A stretch of DNA of 35,634 nucleotides from Pseudomonadota bacterium (GTDB lineage Bacteria > Desulfobacterota > Desulfovibrionia > Desulfovibrionales > Desulfovibrionaceae). Positions within the stretch are counted from its first letter, which is position 1. The number at the start of each line of letters is the position of its first letter. A program made the position numbers and the translations under genes. The notes under the pieces were generated by a model. The model was not told the origin of the DNA, ran no database searches, and saw only the letters and a program-made list of their open reading frames with translations. The stretch lies in NCBI GenBank assembly GCA_023411815.1, contig JAEYOJ010000065.1, positions 1 to 35,634 on the forward strand, given 5' to 3'. This document shows positions 32,790 through 35,634 of the stretch, piece by piece.

Positions 32790-34632
32790 CCGCGCGCAGC
32801 AGTGCGGCGAAGCGTTTCCTGGCGGCGATCCCGACATTTCGGACACCGTCGGACAAAGCTGCGTTGCTCGAGGCGGGAGCCCCTTGAAGCTGCGGGAGTT
32901 CCTCCGGCAGGCTGTCCGAGGCATCGGCCGCTTCGTCCTCCTCGGCCAAGCCGGACTCGGGGACGCGAAAAGTCACGACCGTGCCTTTGCCCGGGGCCGA
33001 GACGATTCGCAGGCCGTAGTCTGGACCGAACTGGGTGCGCAGGCGCGCATTGACGTTGGACAGGCCGATTCCCTCGGAAACGCTTTCCCGGCTTCTGGCC
33101 AGAATCTCTTCCACACGGCCGGACGGCATGCCCACACCGCTGTCGGATACGCTCACGCTCAGTTCGCGGCCGTCGCAGCGCACGGTGATGACGACTTCCC
33201 CCCCCTCTTCCAGGGGTTGCAGACCGTGCTTGACCGCGTTCTCCACGAGGGGCTGGATGGTCAGGGGCGGAACGGGCCACTGCCCGAGCGCCGGATCGGA
33301 GATGACCCGCGCCCGCAGGCGCTCGCCGAAGCGGGCCTCCTCGATGGCCAGATAGGCCGCGACCTGGGCCAGCTCATCGTCCAGGGGCACCCAGGAGCGC
33401 GTGTTGTCCAGGTTCTTGCGCATGTAGCTGGCCAGGTCGAGGATCAGCTCGCGGGCCTTGTCCGGCCGCGTGCGCGTGAAGGACGCGATGGTGTTGAGCG
33501 AATTGAACAGAAAGTGCGGATTGATCTGGGCCTGCAGTCGGCGGATCTCGGCCTGGGACAGGAGCTGGGCGTTTATCTGGATGTCCTCAAGCTCGATCTG
33601 TGTCGAGAAGAGACGCCCCAGGCCCTTGGCCAGGGCCACATGGACGCGGTCCAGCTGATGATCGCGGTCGCCGTAGAGCTTGAGGCTACCCACGACCTTG
33701 CCGCCTTTTTCCAGGGGCACGATGATGGCCTGCGTCAGCGGACAGCCCTCAAGGTAGCAGCCTATGCCTTGCGGCGTGTTCAGACGCATGGCCTTGCCCC
33801 TGGCCACGACCGCGCGCGTCGCGCGGGTGAGCAGGGGCTTGCCCGCCTTGTGATGGTCCGAGCCTACGCCCACATGGGCCAGGACGCGGCCGGCATCCGT
33901 GAGGGCCACGGCGGCCACGGGCAGGTGATTGAGGATGATGCGCGCGGTGGCTTCGGCGCTTTCGCGGTTCAGACCGGAACGCAGGTGGACCACGGTCTGA
34001 TTGGCGATATCGAGGAGCTCGTTGGCGCGGAAGGAATCGCGGCGCTCGCCGTACTCGTAGGCAGCGGCGATCGCCTTGATGAACAGCGCCGCTCCGATGG
34101 CGTTGATGAATATCATCGGGACGGCGATGAGCTCCACCAGAGCCAGGGCCTTTTCGAACGGCCTGGACATGCCCAGCACGAGGAGCATGTGCACCGACTC
34201 GCCGACGAGGGCGAGCAGCAGTGCCACGCGCCAGTTGAGCCTGTCCGGAAGGCGTACGGACAGCCAGCCGGCAACTGCGCCTTCCATGAGTGTGGCCAGG
34301 GCGCAGGGAATCGCGGTGAATCCGCCGACATCTATGAGTATGCGGTGCGTGGAGGCGATCAGGGCCGCGCCCGTACCCACGAGGGGCCCTCCGAACAGGC
34401 CCGCGGTGATGACCGACATGGCGCGCAGATTGGCATAGGAGTCCATGACCGGGTCCGCGACATACGTACCGAGAATGCCCAGGATGCCGAAGAGGATCGT
34501 CGTCACTAGCCGGTTGGGCTGCGGCAGGAAGCCGAGCCCCAGGCGATGCATGGGCGTGATGAGCAAAAGAACGAATGAGCAGGCCACCATGATGCCGCCC
34601 CGCTGCAATAGAGCAAAGAAGAGGTCGTCCAT
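32776..34632 (-). CDS. LytS/BtsS-type membrane sensor histidine kinase
   Basis: 618 residues. The N-terminal 5TMR_LYT domain with several helices (about 8-190) is followed by a GAF-like domain (about 205-345), a His_kinase domain with the phospho-acceptor His373 in INPHFLFNSLN, and an HATPase_c domain (N box PLVENAVKHG 461-470; G boxes DSGVGM and GIGLSNVNARL). The acidic tail of about 60 residues after the ATPase fold is unusual. In E. coli the relative BtsS senses external pyruvate. The gene lies between its response regulator and cstA, with 18 bases to the regulator, so the three are one functional unit. The start follows AAAGAGAGC. Confidence 0.92.
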   Translation of the reverse strand: MDDLFFALLQRGGIMVACSFVLLLITPMHRLGLGFLPQPNRLVTTILFGILGILGTYVADPVMDSYANLRAMSVITAGLFGGPLVGTGAALIASTHRILIDVGGFTAIPCALATLMEGAVAGWLSVRLPDRLNWRVALLLALVGESVHMLLVLGMSRPFEKALALVELIAVPMIFINAIGAALFIKAIAAAYEYGERRDSFRANELLDIANQTVVHLRSGLNRESAEATARIILNHLPVAAVALTDAGRVLAHVGVGSDHHKAGKPLLTRATRAVVARGKAMRLNTPQGIGCYLEGCPLTQAIIVPLEKGGKVVGSLKLYGDRDHQLDRVHVALAKGLGRLFSTQIELEDIQINAQLLSQAEIRRLQAQINPHFLFNSLNTIASFTRTRPDKARELILDLASYMRKNLDNTRSWVPLDDELAQVAAYLAIEEARFGERLRARVISDPALGQWPVPPLTIQPLVENAVKHGLQPLEEGGEVVITVRCDGRELSVSVSDSGVGMPSGRVEEILARSRESVSEGIGLSNVNARLRTQFGPDYGLRIVSAPGKGTVVTFRVPESGLAEEDEAADASDSLPEELPQLQGAPASSNAALSDGVRNVGIAARKRFAALLRAVSPV

Positions 34633-34650
34633 GCTTGTTCAAGCTCTCTT

Positions 34651-35430
34651 TCAGCCCAGTCCGAGCCGTTCCTTGAAACCGCGCACCCGGCTTCGGCTCA
34701 CGGTGATTTCCGTGCCGGCGCGGTCGGCCATGATCAGGTTGTACTTGCCGTTGAACCAGGGCGAGAATTCACGGATGCGGCCCAGGTTGACCAGTTCGGC
34801 GCGGTTTACGCGGAAGAAGTTGCGCGAGGCCAAACGCTCCTCGAGCCGGTCCAGGGTCTGGCAGCCTGCGCACGGCAGGGCCGCGTCCTGCGTGTGCGCC
34901 ACGACGCGACGGCCATCGAGGCGCAGGAAAGCTACCTCCCTGGGATTCAACAATGCTATGCGCCCCGCGCGCTCCACGGCGATGGGAGCCAGGCCCGGCT
35001 GCGGCTCCAGCCCCAGGGAGGCGAGCAGTCTGCGCAAATCATCCCCGGAAGGCCTGCCGCGTCCGCCCAGTTTCTCGCGCAGACGTTCCACGGTCTTGGT
35101 CAGGCGCTCTTCCGCCACAGGCTTGAGCAGGTAGTCGGCGGCGTTCTCCTCGAAAGCCTTGATCGCATATTGATCATAGGCAGTAACGAAGACGATCAGC
35201 GGCGGCCGCTCCATGGCCGCAGCCTCGGCCAGGACATGAAAGCCGTCCTTGCCGGGCATGCGGATATCCACGAAGGCGACATCGGGAGCATGCGCGTGAA
35301 TGGACTCCACTGCCTTGGCCGCCGAGCCTACGCTGTCCACGAGCACGATACCTTCCTGGCGGGACAGGAGCCAAGCCAGTTCGTCCCGCGCAGGCGGCTC
35401 GTCGTCCGCAATGATGCAACGCATGGTCAT
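34651..35430 (-). CDS. LytTR-family response regulator (BtsR-like)
   Basis: 259 residues. The receiver domain (about 3-120) has ADDE at 8-11, phospho-acceptor Asp55 in VDIRMP, Thr in FVTAYD and Lys in LLKPV. A short linker leads to the LytTR DNA-binding domain (about 150-255) with FFRVNRAELVNLGRI and the FSPWFNGKYNLIM strand. The start is uncertain: ATG 35430 or ATG 35424; an upstream TTG at 35436 is less likely, and no clear ribosome site is seen. It should activate cstA when phosphorylated by the adjacent kinase. Confidence 0.9.
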   Translation of the reverse strand: MTMRCIIADDEPPARDELAWLLSRQEGIVLVDSVGSAAKAVESIHAHAPDVAFVDIRMPGKDGFHVLAEAAAMERPPLIVFVTAYDQYAIKAFEENAADYLLKPVAEERLTKTVERLREKLGGRGRPSGDDLRRLLASLGLEPQPGLAPIAVERAGRIALLNPREVAFLRLDGRRVVAHTQDAALPCAGCQTLDRLEERLASRNFFRVNRAELVNLGRIREFSPWFNGKYNLIMADRAGTEITVSRSRVRGFKERLGLG

Positions 35431-35508
35431 GTGCAAAGATGTATTGGCAGGCTGCGGTTTTGTCCAGAGCGCTCGACGCAGGTCCGATCCTTCCGTTCAC
35501 CCCCTTCA

Positions 35509-35634
35509 CTAGAGGCTGTTATGAACCGCCGCGAACAGAGTAGCGACTTTCTGCAGCATGAGGCAGGCAAAAGCTACGAAGTGCAGCCCAGCTACCGTTT
35601 GCGGCAACCGCTCGTAATCCCTGACCAAGCGGCG
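35509..35634 (-). CDS. IS5-like transposase, C-terminal fragment
   Basis: The minus strand encodes 41 residues that begin RRLVRDYERLPQTVAGLHFV and continue through a hydrophobic segment to AAVHNSL, followed by TAG. The RDYE-LP...G-H pattern is the usual C-terminal end of IS5/IS427-type DDE transposases, just after the last catalytic Glu region. The stop is completed by the TA target bases outside the IS. The N-terminal part lies beyond the window edge. Confidence 0.88.
   Translation of the reverse strand, partial: RRLVRDYERLPQTVAGLHFVAFACLMLQKVATLFAAVHNSL
35512..35634 (-). mobile_element. Partial IS5-family-like insertion sequence, transposase-end side
   Basis: GAGGCTGTTATGAAC at 35512-35526 is the same inverted repeat seen at the left edge, here the outer end on the 3' side of the transposase. 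TA (35510-35511) flanks it. Exactly 123 bases of the element are in the window, as on the left. It sits 82 bases upstream of the LytTR regulator start, so it may affect that gene's promoter. Confidence 0.85.

Noticed and set aside
32623..34509. 628-residue plus-strand frame opposite the kinase
   Set aside because: Shadow of the histidine kinase; low-complexity His/Gly/Gln-rich translation with no family resemblance.
1..35634. A 35-kb composite transposon bounded by two IS copies
   Set aside because: The content is mainly housekeeping (rho, prs, rplY, hslVU, dnaJ), the IS copies are incomplete at the window edges, and equal 123-base overhangs point to assembly breakpoints.
1..35634. CRISPR arrays, rRNA genes, defence islands
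   Set aside because: No regularly spaced repeats, no rRNA sequence and no recognisable defence genes were seen on either strand.

Overview
The window looks like a chromosomal segment of a GC-rich anaerobic deltaproteobacterium, most likely a sulfate reducer of the Desulfovibrio group. This is inferred from the conserved run ispE / tRNA-Gln / prs / rplY / pth / carD / rho, the rpoZ-dnaJ pair, and a HesB-type gene whose in-frame UGA fits selenocysteine. Most genes are housekeeping. The accessory signal lies at the two ends and in a few loci between them.

Layout. Positions 1-123 are the start of an IS5-type element (transposase on the minus strand) that abuts the 3' end of fluC. Positions 123-4420 (minus strand) are a fluoride-response operon: a fluoride (crcB-type) riboswitch with intrinsic terminators, an MFS transporter broken by one missing base, a divergent ClpB-like AAA+ protein, and the fluoride channel fluC. 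Positions 4739-6457 are a decayed tyrosine integrase lying against tRNA-Arg(CCU) (6521-6597). From 6793 to 20531 the plus strand carries a TetR regulator, a DegP-type protease, the ispE-to-rho block, an M48 TPR peptidase, an M16 peptidase, hslVU and argB. Positions 20556-22031 (minus) hold an EamA transporter and pyrR. Positions 22394-22699 (plus) hold the probable HesB selenoprotein. Positions 22833-25231 (minus) hold moaC, dnaJ, rpoZ and a ferredoxin. Positions 25343-30981 (plus) hold a TtcA-like enzyme, an M23 peptidase, an orphan pair of E1 alpha/beta dehydrogenase subunits, a methyltransferase and a LysE exporter. Positions 31193-35430 (minus) hold a LytTR regulator, a LytS-type kinase and a CstA-family transporter, an arrangement like the BtsSR/BtsT pyruvate-sensing and uptake systems. 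Positions 35512-35634 are the distal end of an IS like the one at the left edge.

How the genes work together. Fluoride binding to the leader RNA should switch on efflux (FluC, perhaps the MFS protein) and a protein-quality-control ATPase. The pyruvate-type two-component system would control CstA through repeated sites just upstream of it, and the E1 alpha/beta genes 1.6 kb away suggest a link to 2-oxoacid use. HslVU, DegP, DnaJ, the M48, M16 and M23 peptidases and the Clp-like protein make the region rich in proteostasis and envelope genes.

Both window ends stop exactly 123 bases inside copies of the same IS. This suggests a short-read contig broken at a repeat rather than a genuine transposon boundary.
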